From positions 718 to 14,100 of the forward strand of contig DDNV01000091.1 of the NCBI GenBank assembly GCA_002341315.1: a stretch of DNA of 13,383 nucleotides, in the 5' to 3' direction. This DNA is from Cellvibrionales bacterium UBA2511 (GTDB lineage: Bacteria > Pseudomonadota > Gammaproteobacteria > Pseudomonadales > Porticoccaceae). Shown in pieces: positions 12,472 through 13,383 of the stretch (its first letter is position 1; each line of letters opens with the position of its first letter). Both the position numbers and the translations under genes were made by a program. The notes under the pieces are model-generated. The model saw nothing but the letters and a program-made list of their open reading frames with translations, had not been told where the DNA came from and did not search any database.

Positions 12472-13383
12472 ATGAATAATCGATTGAAAGAAGCGGCGGA
12501 CAGCGTATTGACGAATACGGTCGCAGAGTCCGGTGGGGCACCGGGCGTTGTAGCCATGGTCACGGACAAGGGGGCCAATGTCTATGAAGGGACTGCCGGG
12601 GTGAGAGAAATGGGCAAAACAGAGCCCATTGCCACCGATTCCGTGTTCGCCATTTTTTCCTGCACCAAGGCCCTGACCGGCACTGCCTTGATGCAGCTGG
12701 TCGAAGAAGGTCTGGTAGCTCTGGATGATCCCGCCAGTGACTATGTACCCGACATTGCAGAGATTCAGGTACTCGACGGTTTTGACAGCAACGGCCAGCC
12801 AAAGCTGAGGGCACCGAAATCAGATATCACGATCAATCAACTGATGCTGCATACCGCCGGTTTTGGTTACGAGTTCTTCAGCCACGATGACCTGGCATTC
12901 CGCACCGCAAGGGAAACAGCTTCGGTGGTATCCAGCACTTATGACGGCATCAAATCCGTACTGCTGCACGACCCGGGAGAACGCTGGATGTATGGCGTCA
13001 ACCTCGATTGGGTGGGCAAGATTGTCGAAGCAGTGCGAGGCAAACGCCTGGGCGAGGTCATGCAGGAACGCATCTTTAACCCACTGGGCATGACAGACAG
13101 CGCCTTCACCCTGACCCCCGCCATGCGATCACGACTGGCCAGCCTGCACACCCGCGCCGAAGATGGCCAGCTGGCACCCTGGGATCTGGTTCTCCCGCAA
13201 CCGCCGGAAATGGATATGGGAGGGCACGGGTTGTACGGCACCGTACCGGATTACATGAAATTTATCCGGATGATACTGAATGATGGCGAGGGGCCAGATG
13301 GCCGTGTACTGAACAAAGAAACCGTAGAAAAGATGTCCAGAAATGGGCTGGCGGGTTTACAGAGTGGCGGCTGGACAACCTCG
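12472..13383 (+). CDS. Serine hydrolase of the class C beta-lactamase / EstB fold, 3' end cut off
   Basis: 304 codons run to the window edge without a stop. The family is usually 380-430 residues, so perhaps a quarter is missing. The penicillin-binding/esterase catalytic marks are present: S63-C-T-K66 (nucleophile and general base), Y174-G-V-N177 (the YxN motif), and GGHGLYG as the third, H-x-G-like element seen in esterase-type members. MLHTAGF and HDPGERWMYG are further conserved blocks. There is no N-terminal hydrophobic segment, so it is probably cytoplasmic and more likely an esterase or amidase-type enzyme than a resistance lactamase. The start at 12472 has GAGAAGGA about 10 nt upstream; an in-frame ATG at 12454 would add six residues but overlaps that site. 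A 228-nt gap separates it from the regulator, and I see no clear promoter or terminator in it. No functional tie to the cyn genes is evident. Confidence 0.9.
   Translation, partial: MNNRLKEAADSVLTNTVAESGGAPGVVAMVTDKGANVYEGTAGVREMGKTEPIATDSVFAIFSCTKALTGTALMQLVEEGLVALDDPASDYVPDIAEIQVLDGFDSNGQPKLRAPKSDITINQLMLHTAGFGYEFFSHDDLAFRTARETASVVSSTYDGIKSVLLHDPGERWMYGVNLDWVGKIVEAVRGKRLGEVMQERIFNPLGMTDSAFTLTPAMRSRLASLHTRAEDGQLAPWDLVLPQPPEMDMGGHGLYGTVPDYMKFIRMILNDGEGPDGRVLNKETVEKMSRNGLAGLQSGGWTTS

Noticed and set aside
12472-13383. Antibiotic-resistance class C beta-lactamase
   Set aside because: It lacks a signal peptide, and the third motif reads as H-x-G rather than the K-T-G of true lactamases, so an esterase-type hydrolase is more likely.

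Overview
The window reads as part of a gammaproteobacterial chromosome. Codon use is moderately GC-rich, and there is a CspA-type cold-shock gene, a CPA2/Kef-type antiporter and a bacterial-enhancer (sigma-54) regulator. I cannot fix the genus; a marine or soil gammaproteobacterium is a guess from family content. There are thirteen protein-coding genes, two of them cut by the window edges. I saw no tRNA, rRNA, CRISPR array or insertion sequence.

Left third (1-4085): an Old Yellow Enzyme ene-reductase on the minus strand (3' end cut off) is divergent from a zinc-free MDR-family NADP-dependent enone reductase. A Kef-like K+/H+ antiporter with a C-terminal TrkA-N domain follows. All three fit a theme of reactive-electrophile handling, which is an inference. 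The divergent gap holds a candidate promoter carrying a perfect 13-bp palindrome. Next (4335-5805), all on the plus strand, come a cold-shock protein with a structured 3' UTR and a strong terminator, a small ChrR-like cupin, and a METTL21/Methyltransf_16-type methyltransferase.

The centrepiece (5836-12243) is a cyanate-utilisation locus. On the minus strand lie a substrate-binding protein (cynA), permease (cynB), ATPase (cynD) and cyanase (cynS), followed by a DUF1348/NTF2-like gene. Spacing is tight: 1, 3, 20 and 57 nt. Cyanate is imported by the ABC transporter, and cyanase converts it with bicarbonate to ammonia and CO2. Divergent from cynA is a PAS-AAA+-Fis sigma-54 activator (probable cynF). 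The 345-nt gap between them has a textbook enhancer layout: a -24/-12 promoter (TGGCAC-N5-TTGC), an exact IHF-consensus match, then three ACGA-N4-TCGT palindromes about 100-140 bp upstream of the predicted transcript start. A weaker -24/-12-like element faces the regulator.

Right end (12472-13383): a cytoplasmic class-C beta-lactamase-fold serine hydrolase, cut by the window end.

The sigma-54 regulator plus cynABDS arrangement resembles what I recall as cynFABDS in Pseudomonas pseudoalcaligenes, so the core is not new. The parts I find less described are the operator/IHF architecture, the DUF1348 gene in the operon, the odd N-terminal extension of CynA, the His-rich PAS segment in the regulator, and a hairpin-rich cynA leader.
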